Positions 7,710 to 14,371 are shown, counted from the stretch's first letter. The stretch is DNA of 14,461 nucleotides from Legionellales bacterium UBA4759 (GCA_002403515.1 DHHZ01000005.1:1-14461), one strand, 5' to 3'. A program made the numbers and translations. The notes: generated by a model from the letters alone, not told the origin.

Positions 7710-8484
7710 GCAAACCAAATTGCTTTGGAAATACCAATATCAAAAATCCAGCTACACAAAGAGAAGGTCCAAAGGGGATGGGTTCGCCAATTTTTTTCCT
7801 GCGCATGAGTGCGAACACCAACCCCAACAAACTACCTATAAATAAAATATTGAAAATTTGAAAAACACCAAGCCAAGCACCAAGAGCAGCCATCAATTTA
7901 AAGTCGCCATAACCAAAACCTTGTTTTTTGGTGGTCCAAAAAATGAGATGATAAAATCCCCACAGACCTAAATATCCAAAAATTGCTCCATATACCGCCG
8001 ATTGTAAATTACAAAATAATCCAAAACTATTGGCCATTAAACCTGACCATAAAAGTAAATAATTAAGAAGATCTGGAATCATCATGGTTTCTAAATCGAT
8101 GATGAAAATAACCAGTGCTAGGCTAATGAATACACTCACCCAAAAAAAAAGTTGGGGTTGAGGAAACTGATAAAAGCCAATCCCAATTAAAATCATATAG
8201 CTCAGCTCAACCCAGAAGTAACGTGCAGAAATTTTTTCATGACAATAATGACACTTCCCGCGTAACAATAGATAACTGATAAGCGGAATATTTTGCCACC
8301 AAGACAATGGATGATGACATTGAATACAATGTGAGCTAGGAAGAGCAAGATTAAATTTTTTAAAAGGGTGGGTTTTCTTTTTTAATTTGAGCATCAAAGG
8401 CAGTCGGTGTATCACAACATTCAGAAAACTTCCAACCAAATAAGCCAGTAAAATGATGGTTCCAATATTATAAATTCCATTCAT
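7684..8484 (-). CDS. pilD: Prepilin peptidase / N-methyltransferase PilD
   Basis: Inner-membrane aspartic protease that removes the leader of type IV pilins and type II secretion pseudopilins and methylates the new N-terminus. The 266 residues are slightly short for the family. Seen: an N-terminal membrane segment ending GSFLNVVIHRLP; a cytoplasmic zinc domain with two CxxC pairs (Cys53, Cys56, Cys78, Cys81); catalytic Asp130 in FIIDLETMMIPD and Asp194 in GFGYGDFKL; several membrane segments; and GEPIPFGPSL near the C-terminus. I start it at ATG 8484 (MNGIYNIGTI), which overlaps the end of the secreted-protein gene by 17 bases. An earlier in-frame ATG at 8538 would add 18 residues lying over that gene. 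The ribosome site is weak, suggesting coupling. pilB and pilC are not adjacent here. Confidence 0.93.
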   Translation of the reverse strand: MNGIYNIGTIILLAYLVGSFLNVVIHRLPLMLKLKKKTHPFKKFNLALPSSHCIQCHHPLSWWQNIPLISYLLLRGKCHYCHEKISARYFWVELSYMILIGIGFYQFPQPQLFFWVSVFISLALVIFIIDLETMMIPDLLNYLLLWSGLMANSFGLFCNLQSAVYGAIFGYLGLWGFYHLIFWTTKKQGFGYGDFKLMAALGAWLGVFQIFNILFIGSLLGLVFALMRRKKIGEPIPFGPSLCVAGFLILVFPKQFGLLIWNHQLF

Positions 8485-8707
8485 GGTTTTCGTCCGGGTA
8501 AAAAGCGATATTTCCAAAATCCATTTTTTCATTGGCAAAATGCAGACTTTTTTTGGTATAAATCACAAACCAGCCGTGTGGTACTGCTGCTCTGTAAATG
8601 GCATCTCGCAGACCATTCGGTTGTCCCTCGGAGATTTTTTCCCATTTAAGTTCAGCATACGCATTCAAGCATATAAACATGAGCAACACTGTAAGCATTT
8701 TTTTCAT
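8468..8707 (-). CDS. Small secreted protein, 79 residues
   Basis: Encodes MKKMLTVLLMFICLNAYA followed by a 61-residue mature part. The first 18 residues are a classic signal peptide with an AYA cleavage site, so the product is probably periplasmic. The mature part has a WEKISEG start, a YRAAVPHGWFVIY core and a closing IAFYPDENHEW. This recalls small proteobacterial proteins with a VPGGWLV core and a FVPDxxHxW end, whose function I do not know. A perfect -10 lies about 30 bases upstream. The frame remains open further upstream through the antisense of tRNA-Ser, but the signal peptide fixes the start at 8707. It precedes and overlaps pilD, so the two are likely co-transcribed. Confidence 0.75.
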   Translation of the reverse strand: MKKMLTVLLMFICLNAYAELKWEKISEGQPNGLRDAIYRAAVPHGWFVIYTKKSLHFANEKMDFGNIAFYPDENHEWNL

Positions 8708-8737
8708 AAATTTTAATCTTTGAGACAATCTAAATTG

Positions 8738-8766
8738 ATTATAGGTGCTCTTGTAGAATAAATAAA
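8738..8766 (-). promoter_or_regulatory. Probable promoter of the small secreted protein gene and pilD
   Basis: On the minus strand, a perfect TATAAT (8743-8738) follows a weak TTTATT -35 (8766-8761) after 17 bases. The start near 8731 gives a leader of about 24 bases to ATG 8707. Confidence 0.5.
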
Positions 8767-8889
8767 TATTTTTTATTCGCCCAATAATCGAGTGAATTGT
8801 TTGAGTTTTGAAGAATTTTTTCAATAATAAACAATGAACAAAAAATAAATGAAAAAAAAGTAAAAAAATGTTTGCATTGGGGTAGTGGT

Positions 8890-8895
8890 TATAAT
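8890..8895 (+). promoter_or_regulatory. -10 element upstream of tRNA-Ser
   Basis: Perfect TATAAT ending 12 bases before the tRNA 5' end. TTTGCA at 8871-8876 is the only -35-like element, but its spacing to this hexamer is short; it would pair better with the overlapping TAATAT at 8895-8900 (18 bases). Confidence 0.4.
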
Positions 8896-8907
8896 AATAT
8901 TGCTGAC

Positions 8908-8995
8908 GGAGAGGTGGCAGAGTGGTCGATTGCGGCGGTCTTGAAAACCGTTGAAGAGAAATCTTCCCAGGGTTCGAATCCCTGTCTCTCCGCCA
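8908..8995 (+). tRNA. serT: tRNA-Ser(UGA)
   Basis: 88-base class II tRNA with a long variable arm. The acceptor GGAGAGG pairs with TCTCTCC (last pair G:U), followed by discriminator G and an encoded CCA at 8993-8995. The anticodon stem GCGGT/ACCGT closes loop CTTGAAA, giving anticodon TGA at 8942-8944. The T arm is CAGGG-TTCGAAT-CCCTG. The symbol follows E. coli usage for the UGA isoacceptor. Confidence 0.95.
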
Positions 8996-9051
8996 GATTC
9001 CTTCTTTAAATATCGTTTCAATAATCTTTCTTAAACAAACGCTCAAAGCTT

Positions 9052-9124
9052 TAGGCCGTATAGGGTTCGAACCTATGACACAGAGATTAAGAGTCTCCTG
9101 CTCTACCAGCTGAGCTAACGGCCC
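9052..9124 (-). tRNA. tRNA-Lys(CUU), no encoded CCA
   Basis: 73-base tRNA. Acceptor GGGCCGT pairs with ACGGCCT, making the first pair G1:U72; discriminator A; D arm GCTC/GAGC; anticodon stem GGAGA/TCTCT around loop CTCTTAA with anticodon CTT (9091-9089); T arm ATAGG-TTCGAAC-CCTAT. The bases after the discriminator read AAG, not CCA, so the 3' end must be added by the CCA-adding enzyme if the gene is active. It faces tRNA-Ser tail-to-tail, 56 bases apart. Confidence 0.9.
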
Positions 9125-9133
9125 TCAATAACT

Positions 9134-9162
9134 ACCATAGCATTATTTTTATCTTTGGTAAA
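9134..9162 (-). promoter_or_regulatory. Candidate promoter of tRNA-Lys
   Basis: On the minus strand TTTACC (9162-9157) and TATGGT (9139-9134) are separated by 17 bases, each four of six to consensus. The -10 ends nine bases upstream of the tRNA 5' end. Confidence 0.35.
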
Positions 9163-9171
9163 TTTTGATAT

Positions 9172-9215
9172 TTGACACTATGCTATTGCTATAGCTATTT
9201 TTTTCATGATATAAA
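9172..9215 (+). promoter_or_regulatory. Promoter region of bamD, possibly two overlapping promoters
   Basis: A perfect TTGACA at 9172-9177 pairs with TATTTT at 9196-9201 (18 bases). Further down, TGATATAAA at 9207-9215 is an extended -10 with TTGCTA at 9186-9191 as -35 (18 bases). Either would serve ATG 9250. Confidence 0.55.
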
Positions 9216-9249
9216 GTGGCCGTAATAGATTTGGAATAGGGATGACAAA

Positions 9250-10041
9250 ATGTCTGATTTAAGCCATTCAAAATGGCGATTAGGTGTCGCAGGACTTTTA
9301 ATTTTAAGTTTGGTCGGTTGTAAGAATTTATTGAGCAAAGATGAAAATCCTTACAAGGATCTATCTGCTGATGAATTGTATGCTGAAGCACAAAAAGAAC
9401 TAAAAAAACATGAATATACCAGCGCGATTAAACGCTTAGAAGCTATGGATAGTATGTATCCATTTCATGATAAAACTGAACAAGCGCAGTTGGAGTTAAT
9501 TTACGCTTATTATCAAAAGGAAGATTTTGCTTCTTGTTCGGCAACAGCAGATCGTTTTATTCATTTATATCCGCGTTCAGCAAAAGTTGATTATGCATAC
9601 TACATGAAGGGTATGGCTAATTTCAGACAATTGCGCGGCGCATTGGCTGATTTTGCGCCAATGGATTTAGCATGGCGTGATCCGGGCACACAATCTCAGG
9701 CTTATTCTGATTTTGCAACCCTGGTGGAGCGTTATCCGAATTCAAAATACACACCCAATGCAAAACAACGCATGATATATCTACGTAATTTGTTTGCTGG
9801 GCGCGAAATGCACACGGCCAATTATTACTACTATCGTCAAATGTATGTGGCGGCTTCAGAGCGTGCTAACTACGTGGTCCGAAATTACTCTCAATCCAGC
9901 AGTGCACGACCAGCATTGGGATTGATGTATTATTCTTATTTGAAATTGGGCATGATAGAAGCGGCCAATGATGCTTTAGCAGTTTATCAAGCGACTTATC
10001 ATTGTATGCCTAAAAAACCCAAAAATATTTTAAGGTGGTAA
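9250..10041 (+). CDS. bamD: Outer-membrane assembly lipoprotein BamD (ComL)
   Basis: Essential lipoprotein of the BAM complex, which folds beta-barrel proteins into the outer membrane with BamA. The 263 residues are close to the usual 245-260. A signal peptide with basic start (HSKWR) and core LGVAGLLILS ends in a lipobox LVGC, making Cys24 the lipidated residue. Then comes YKDLSADELYAEAQKELK and several TPR units: AIKRLEAMDSMYPF, AQLELIYAYYQ, ADRFIHLYPRSAKVDYAYYMKGM. The conserved RDPGTQSQAYSDFATLVERYPNSKYTPNAKQRM region, spanning residues 138-170, is specific to BamD. AGGGA at 9238-9242 gives a seven-base spacer to ATG 9250. It is monocistronic, ending in a hairpin terminator that touches the stop codon. 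Confidence 0.96.
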   Translation: MSDLSHSKWRLGVAGLLILSLVGCKNLLSKDENPYKDLSADELYAEAQKELKKHEYTSAIKRLEAMDSMYPFHDKTEQAQLELIYAYYQKEDFASCSATADRFIHLYPRSAKVDYAYYMKGMANFRQLRGALADFAPMDLAWRDPGTQSQAYSDFATLVERYPNSKYTPNAKQRMIYLRNLFAGREMHTANYYYYRQMYVAASERANYVVRNYSQSSSARPALGLMYYSYLKLGMIEAANDALAVYQATYHCMPKKPKNILRW

Positions 10042-10067
10042 AAGACAGCTTTCGCTGTCTTTTTTTT
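10038..10067. terminator. Intrinsic terminator shared by bamD and rdgC
   Basis: Stem AAAGACAGC (10041-10049), loop TTTC, stem GCTGTCTTT (10054-10062), followed by a run of T to 10067. On the minus strand the same hairpin is followed by TTTTACC, so it can also end rdgC, whose stop codon lies at 10068-10066. It overlaps the bamD stop codon. Confidence 0.9.
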
Positions 10068-10950
10068 AACATGCAACACTGACCATGTCGTCTAACAGTT
10101 GTTGATAAGTGTGTCCCACCAATAACAAATTACTCAGTTGCTCATCTTTTTCAAGATCATCAATGGTATTGGCATCAATTTGTTCTTTGAGCGATGGTAA
10201 CGCCTGAACACGTTTGAAGCCAAATTTCGAGTTGAGATGAAATTGAATCATTTCACGCCAAACAAAAGAAATTTCACTTGGAATTAAGCCTTGTTTAATC
10301 CAATTATCAGCAGAATCTTCTTCCCAATTATAACCTTGGCATTTGATTTGTTTTCTTTGATTGTCTTCATCAACAAAAGCCAATCTATCCGATAATTGTA
10401 AGAAGTGTGGCAGGCTTTGTGGTTCGCTTAACCATTGTTGCCAATGATTGATAAAATCATCTTTGGGAGTGATGGGGGTAATCTCAATCGATTGTTGAAC
10501 GGTTTTATGAATTAGAGAAATGATTAATTCAAGTTGTTGTTGACTGGTGGATTGAATAAACATTCTTTGACGAATTTTATCAAATAAAATCATTTGGTGT
10601 TTTTGTACACAAAAAGCTTTGGGCAATAAATTAAACTCTGTATCTTGTTTGAGTTGTTGTTTTTCATGACGTTTCAGGGCGAAACCTCTGGCATTGCTCA
10701 ACTCTTTTGCTTTACTTTCAACCGTATGATTTACAACAGATTGAGGTAGAATTCGTTCTTCTTTGCCAAAATAGCAAAAACTATAAGACTGAATCGTTTC
10801 ACTATAGGTATCTGGGGCAACAGTTTTCCAGCCAAAGCTAGTTCTGGCATGGGGTGAGCAGGGGGTTAATGCATGCTCATGTAAATTCGGGGCCAAATCT
10901 TTTTCAAAATCAAAAGAGATGTTAAATACTTGAAATTGTCTTAACCACAT
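10066..10950 (-). CDS. rdgC: Recombination-associated protein RdgC
   Basis: Ring-shaped DNA-binding protein that modulates RecA by coating double-stranded DNA. It has 294 residues with this start, against 303 in E. coli. Family marks: MWLRQFQVFNIS at the N-terminus, ALTPCSPHARTSFGWKT (about 27-43), KEERILPQSVV (63-73), LLPKAFCVQKHQMILFD, and the C-terminal acidic stretch IDDLEKDEQ. Three ATG codons stand in a row (10956, 10953, 10950). AAAGGA directly abuts the first, so only the third has a normal six-base spacer and I choose it; MWxxxL is also a common family start. The ribosome site and first two ATGs lie inside a perfect 13-bp hairpin. No clear promoter is visible between rdgC and the gene 45 bases upstream, so it may be read from that gene's promoter. 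Confidence 0.93.
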   Translation of the reverse strand: MWLRQFQVFNISFDFEKDLAPNLHEHALTPCSPHARTSFGWKTVAPDTYSETIQSYSFCYFGKEERILPQSVVNHTVESKAKELSNARGFALKRHEKQQLKQDTEFNLLPKAFCVQKHQMILFDKIRQRMFIQSTSQQQLELIISLIHKTVQQSIEITPITPKDDFINHWQQWLSEPQSLPHFLQLSDRLAFVDEDNQRKQIKCQGYNWEEDSADNWIKQGLIPSEISFVWREMIQFHLNSKFGFKRVQALPSLKEQIDANTIDDLEKDEQLSNLLLVGHTYQQLLDDMVSVAC

Positions 10951-10951
10951 C

Positions 10952-10987
10952 ATCATTCCTTTTTCTTATTTTAAAAAAAGGAATGAT
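10952..10987 (-). promoter_or_regulatory. Hairpin over the rdgC ribosome-binding site
   Basis: ATCATTCCTTTTT (10952-10964) and AAAAAGGAATGAT (10975-10987) are perfect inverted repeats with a ten-base loop. In the minus-strand RNA the 3' arm contains the rdgC AAAGGA and two ATG codons. There is no U run after the stem in either direction, so it does not look like an ordinary terminator. Confidence 0.65.
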
Positions 10988-10995
10988 ACCATTGC

Positions 10996-11511
10996 TTATG
11001 GATGAAACAAAGGTAAAGCAGGTGATGAAATATTATCTTTGATAAGATGATAACCGTCACGTTCGTTTGCGATATAAATTAGTGTCCAACCACTAATCAT
11101 AGAACCATCACCAAATACACAAACATCATTTTCACCCAGTGTTGAGGTAAATGAACCCGGTGCAGCAAATAAAGAAACTGTTCCGCCTAGATTTTTACAT
11201 ACATTGTGAGAGGGGTTTGAATCATCACCTACCCATAATGGAGATGACTCATTAATATTGCCAAGGGTTTTTACATAGGATGCGGCAATATTAGGTTTTG
11301 AAGAATTCATGCTCGATAAACCAATTACGGCGTAACCATTATCAATCGTAAACACACAGAATTTTTTAATAAATCCTTTGATTGAACCTTGGCTAGTATT
11401 ATAAATCATTTCCATGGGCTCGACTTTACCGCCAATCGAGGTGCATGTGTTATCTGCCCAAATGGTGCTTGATAAACAAAGAAGTGTTAAAAAATATCTG
11501 ATTTTTAACAT
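10996..11511 (-). CDS. Secreted protein with two DUF333-like halves
   Basis: 171 residues. A signal peptide (MLKIRYFLTLLCLSSTIWA, probable cut before Asp20) indicates export to the periplasm or beyond. The mature part contains two similar units: CTSIGGKVEP...KFCVFTIDNGYAVIGLSSM (residues 23-68) and CKNLGGTVSLF...NDVCVFGDGSMISGWTLIYIAN (about 105-149). Each has a Cys, a GG four or five residues later, and a CVF-x-D-G step, which resembles the DUF333 pattern (C...GG......C.....G....W) of small putative-hemolysin-type periplasmic proteins. The paired Cys could form one disulfide per unit. Function is unknown. A near-consensus promoter lies just upstream, and rdgC follows 45 bases downstream. The ribosome site is weak (GAG eight bases ahead of the ATG). 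Confidence 0.75.
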   Translation of the reverse strand: MLKIRYFLTLLCLSSTIWADNTCTSIGGKVEPMEMIYNTSQGSIKGFIKKFCVFTIDNGYAVIGLSSMNSSKPNIAASYVKTLGNINESSPLWVGDDSNPSHNVCKNLGGTVSLFAAPGSFTSTLGENDVCVFGDGSMISGWTLIYIANERDGYHLIKDNISSPALPLFHP

Positions 11512-11540
11512 AACAAACTCATGTTGATCATTTTAAATTC

Positions 11541-11568
11541 ATTATAGTTTCTTTCGATTTAAAGTCAA
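11541..11568 (-). promoter_or_regulatory. Strong sigma70-type promoter of the DUF333-like gene
   Basis: On the minus strand TTGACT (11568-11563) and a perfect TATAAT (11546-11541) are separated by 16 bases. The start near 11534 gives a leader of about 23 bases to ATG 11511. Confidence 0.75.
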
Positions 11569-11598
11569 AGTGATGCCTGCGTTAAAAATTATTTTATA

Positions 11599-11626
11599 TT
11601 CCAATCAATGGTAAAACTGTTACACT
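11599..11626 (+). promoter_or_regulatory. Candidate promoter of the PAP2 gene (extended -10)
   Basis: TGTTACACT at 11618-11626 is an extended -10; TTCCAA at 11599-11604 is a weak -35, 16 bases upstream of the hexamer. The start would be near 11633, only 11 bases before the GTG at 11644 but 80 bases before the better ATG at 11713. Confidence 0.35.
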
Positions 11627-11712
11627 AATAGCTTTCCCAAATAGTGAATCAGGCAAAATTCAGTTTGGTTACGATGCCGCTTGTAAAAGATAAATTCATC
11701 GTTAGGAAATTT

Positions 11713-12666
11713 ATGAATCAATTTAAGCATAATAAAAAGCAGCTAATAATTTCCAAAATACACTTACAGAATCTTTTCCTTAATAATTATCGACTCGCCT
11801 GTTTATTTCTAATGTTGGCTAGTTTTACAGTATTACTGCTTAATCATTTTGTCTTTCATTATCAAGGGTTCAATTACGTTAGCCATGATGGTCTGACCTT
11901 CCTCAATTCAGCCATTTTCTTGAAAATGGCAAGTTTCATTTTTGAACCACTTAAAAAAATTGAAAAATTTGCCAACGATTGTATCAGGCTTTTTGCGTGT
12001 TATGTGATTTTAATGATAGCCACAACCGCAATTCAATATACCCCGTTTGAGCTGATAGATGATTTTTTATTTCAACATGAACCATTACCCATCCCAGACA
12101 TCATTGATTGGACACGAAGTCATGGCTTACTCTATGAACAACTGACCTGGCTTTATAGTTCTCTAGATGAAGCGCTAGTCATTGTTCCATTTCTATTTAT
12201 TCTATTGAGACAATCAAATAAAATTAATGACTTATGCCATTTTTTGGTATGGACCTGTATTATCGGCTTTGGTTTTTATTTCTTTTTTCCAAGCTGTGGT
12301 CCAGTGCACCTTTTTGATAAAGTTCATTTTATCCAAGCCCAGGCCAATAACTATCAAAAGTATTTTGAAATCCATCATGGTTTATTTCCTGTCAGTGATG
12401 ACGGTGGTATGATAGCATGCCCGTCATTTCATGTGATTTGGGCATGGTCTTGCACTCGCTTTTTTATTTCCTACAGGCGTTTATTTCCATTTGCATTAAC
12501 ATGGTTTATTGGCATTGTTGTCAGCACCATTTTATTGGGCTGGCATTACTCGATAGATGTTATTTTCGCGCTGCTGATCATCAGTAGCTATGAGGTTTAT
12601 TCAAGATGGGCTTTAAAACGTGCGTCATATTGGCTCACTAACTGGCAAAATAAATTATTTACTTGA
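11713..12666 (+). CDS. PAP2-superfamily membrane phosphatase/transferase, inositol phosphorylceramide synthase-like
   Basis: 317-residue integral membrane protein with about six to eight hydrophobic segments (roughly 26-47, 92-110, 150-166, 168-183, 241-255, 258-275, 281-297). The C-terminal half carries the PAP2 catalytic set: CPSFH with His240, and GWHYSID with His278 and Asp282. An FFPSCGP segment (181-187) lies before them. The PSFH...HYSxD form and the FPxxGP segment recall the IPC-synthase/Aur1-like branch of PAP2, which transfers head groups between lipids, rather than soluble acid phosphatases; this branch call is an inference. The substrate is unknown; lipid phosphate or head-group exchange at the inner membrane is likely. 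I choose ATG 11713 because AGGA at 11704-11707 is well spaced. The frame is open from GTG 11644, which would add 23 residues but lacks a ribosome site. Confidence 0.8.
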   Translation: MNQFKHNKKQLIISKIHLQNLFLNNYRLACLFLMLASFTVLLLNHFVFHYQGFNYVSHDGLTFLNSAIFLKMASFIFEPLKKIEKFANDCIRLFACYVILMIATTAIQYTPFELIDDFLFQHEPLPIPDIIDWTRSHGLLYEQLTWLYSSLDEALVIVPFLFILLRQSNKINDLCHFLVWTCIIGFGFYFFFPSCGPVHLFDKVHFIQAQANNYQKYFEIHHGLFPVSDDGGMIACPSFHVIWAWSCTRFFISYRRLFPFALTWFIGIVVSTILLGWHYSIDVIFALLIISSYEVYSRWALKRASYWLTNWQNKLFT

Positions 12667-12731
12667 GCTTTTGGGCAAACTCTATACCCGTTTTCTTTGA
12701 AAATATATTTTTGTTCTAAGAGAATCATGAT

Positions 12732-12830
12732 ATGAGCGAAGATAAGATATATTCATTGCCTGTTCTGCATCTGCTCGGTACAATTTGCCTTTTGTTTTGG
12801 ATTGCTCATGAATCAATATCATTCAAATGA
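12732..12830 (+). CDS. Possible 32-residue hydrophobic ORF overlapping the MFS gene start
   Basis: ATG at 12732 opens a 33-codon frame (MSEDKIYSLP...) ending with TGA at 12828-12830, beyond the MFS start at 12808. The middle (LPVLHLLGTICLLFWIA) could span a membrane once. An AAGAGA lies about nine bases upstream. No homologue comes to mind, and the frame could be chance; it is listed because it fills most of the gap before the transporter gene. Confidence 0.2.
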   Translation: MSEDKIYSLPVLHLLGTICLLFWIAHESISFK

Positions 12831-14340
12831 CTCTACACTCCCATCTTTGCTCGAATATACCAAGATTTTCGAATTATTTGATCATCAACAATTAAAACGC
12901 TATTTGCCTGAGCAATTTAAATCTTATTCAGAAACTATTTCTCAGGTGAAAGGAAGCCCATTTTATGGTTTATTAGGCGCTATGATTGATTGTGCCTCAG
13001 GATTATTTCTTTTTGCCTTGGGTGGTATTCTTTCCAAGTCATTTACAAGTCTTTCTCCACTAGAGCGTTATGTTTTAGCAGCATCACCGATGTTACCTGG
13101 TGGTTGTTTACGCATTTGGGCTGCTGCTCAGTCGGATAAAGGGCAAGGTAAGCAAGCAATTTTAAAACTATTAGGTGTAAGCTTGCTTGGTGTTTTAGGA
13201 CATGTAGTGATGCTATCTTTATCAATTGATTTAGCAAGCATAGATACTCAAAATGCTTTTTATTATATTTTTTTAATAAATAATATTTTAACTGGCGTTG
13301 GTATTGCAACCTATTCAGCAGGGATGGCATTGGGTGCACAAGCTGCACCTCATGATGACCCAGAATCTTATTTTTTGCATCTGGAATTAAGCTCACAAAA
13401 ATTGGGCCAGGATTTAAAGATCAATTGCACTGAAAAATCTTTGGTAGCCGTTTTAAGAAACCCGCCTCGACAATACCTAGCACTCATTGCATGTGCGTCC
13501 AATTTTGCCCCTGGAATGACTTTGGTGAGCGCATATTTTTTAATTCCTATCATTGGCTTAAGAAACACCTACATATTTTTTGCAGGCATGACAGGTTTGG
13601 GTATGTTGACGACCTGGTTTTGTGTTGAAAATTCGATATTTGATCAACTAAAACAAATTGCCCCAGAACTAGATACGCAAACTACAAAAGAAATTGCTGT
13701 ATACATGGGGCAGCGTATATTTCCCTCTACAAACTCCTTTTATCAAAGATTTCAAGATTTGGAAAAAAATCAGAAATCTGAAATTCTTAAGGCAACCATC
13801 GATTATACGCTAACTTTTGGTTTGTTATCTGCATTGACCGCGATAGGGCCTATCATTTTACAAAATAAAGGTGCGTCGTTGAGTCAATCGGTCTTAACCA
13901 TGGCAGGGGTTTCGATGTTTTCATCGTTAATGCGTGGATTGATGGTTGCTTGTCCTGCTTTCATGAAAACGCAGTATTGGATGCTAAGTTCACTTTGTGT
14001 GATGACGATAAGTAGTATCGTTTTAAAATACGCTAAGGATATAACACTTATTCAAGCCAATATGCTGATATTTGGTGTGTTTAATGGTATAGGAAATTTT
14101 TGTGTGGTCGATAGAGTATCCTATAAAATTCCACAAGAGGTTGGTTTAGCAACTGGTATTTCAAGTGGAATTGCTGCATTTTTGGCTTTTCCGATGAGTA
14201 TTATCATGGCACAAGAAAACAATTGTTTCATGGGTATTTGTGCTTTAGGTTTTGCTTATCATCTCTATCAAAATATTATTGAAAATTGTCAAAGTAAATC
14301 CAATGCCAAAATTCATTCTGTAGAAATGACTTTGCCTTAA
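12808..14340 (+). CDS. Major facilitator superfamily transporter, NNP-like
   Basis: 510-residue membrane transporter with about 11-12 hydrophobic segments. A hydrophilic N-terminal extension of about 45 residues precedes the first segment (near 52-75, PFYGLLGAMIDCASGLFLFA). The YVLAASPMLPGGCLRIWAA block (89-107) resembles the LPALAGATLRI segment of nitrate/nitrite-type (NNP, NarK-like) MFS carriers. Two long hydrophilic stretches (about 180-215 and 275-328) split the protein; a late segment carries the small-residue-rich GLATGISSGIAAFLAFPMSI (446-465). The substrate cannot be read from sequence; NNP similarity does not prove nitrate transport. I start at ATG 12808, with GGA at 12799-12801 as a weak ribosome site; TTG at 12802 is an in-frame alternative. 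No terminator hairpin is visible after the stop. Confidence 0.8.
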   Translation: MNQYHSNDSTLPSLLEYTKIFELFDHQQLKRYLPEQFKSYSETISQVKGSPFYGLLGAMIDCASGLFLFALGGILSKSFTSLSPLERYVLAASPMLPGGCLRIWAAAQSDKGQGKQAILKLLGVSLLGVLGHVVMLSLSIDLASIDTQNAFYYIFLINNILTGVGIATYSAGMALGAQAAPHDDPESYFLHLELSSQKLGQDLKINCTEKSLVAVLRNPPRQYLALIACASNFAPGMTLVSAYFLIPIIGLRNTYIFFAGMTGLGMLTTWFCVENSIFDQLKQIAPELDTQTTKEIAVYMGQRIFPSTNSFYQRFQDLEKNQKSEILKATIDYTLTFGLLSALTAIGPIILQNKGASLSQSVLTMAGVSMFSSLMRGLMVACPAFMKTQYWMLSSLCVMTISSIVLKYAKDITLIQANMLIFGVFNGIGNFCVVDRVSYKIPQEVGLATGISSGIAAFLAFPMSIIMAQENNCFMGICALGFAYHLYQNIIENCQSKSNAKIHSVEMTLP

Positions 14341-14371
14341 GAGGGAATTAGAATATTACTGGTAAAAATCT

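Noticed and set aside
8708..9046. Upstream extension of the small secreted protein frame, plus a second minus-strand frame at 8821-9021
   Set aside because: Both translate the antisense of tRNA-Ser (giving the familiar RDRDSNPG and GETGIRTLGRF artefacts), and the signal peptide sets the true start at 8707.
8908..9124. Tail-to-tail tRNA pair as a mobile-element insertion with flanking att sites
   Set aside because: Only 56 bases separate the tRNAs, no direct repeat of either tRNA 3' end is seen, and no integrase gene is in the window.
11644..11712. GTG start adding 23 residues to the PAP2 protein
   Set aside because: No ribosome site precedes it, whereas ATG 11713 has AGGA at a good distance. 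It is not fully excluded.
11911..11930. Inverted repeat GCCATTTTC-TT-GAAAATGGC inside the PAP2 gene
   Set aside because: Nine-bp arms with a tiny loop are expected about once by chance in a window this size, and it lies in coding sequence.
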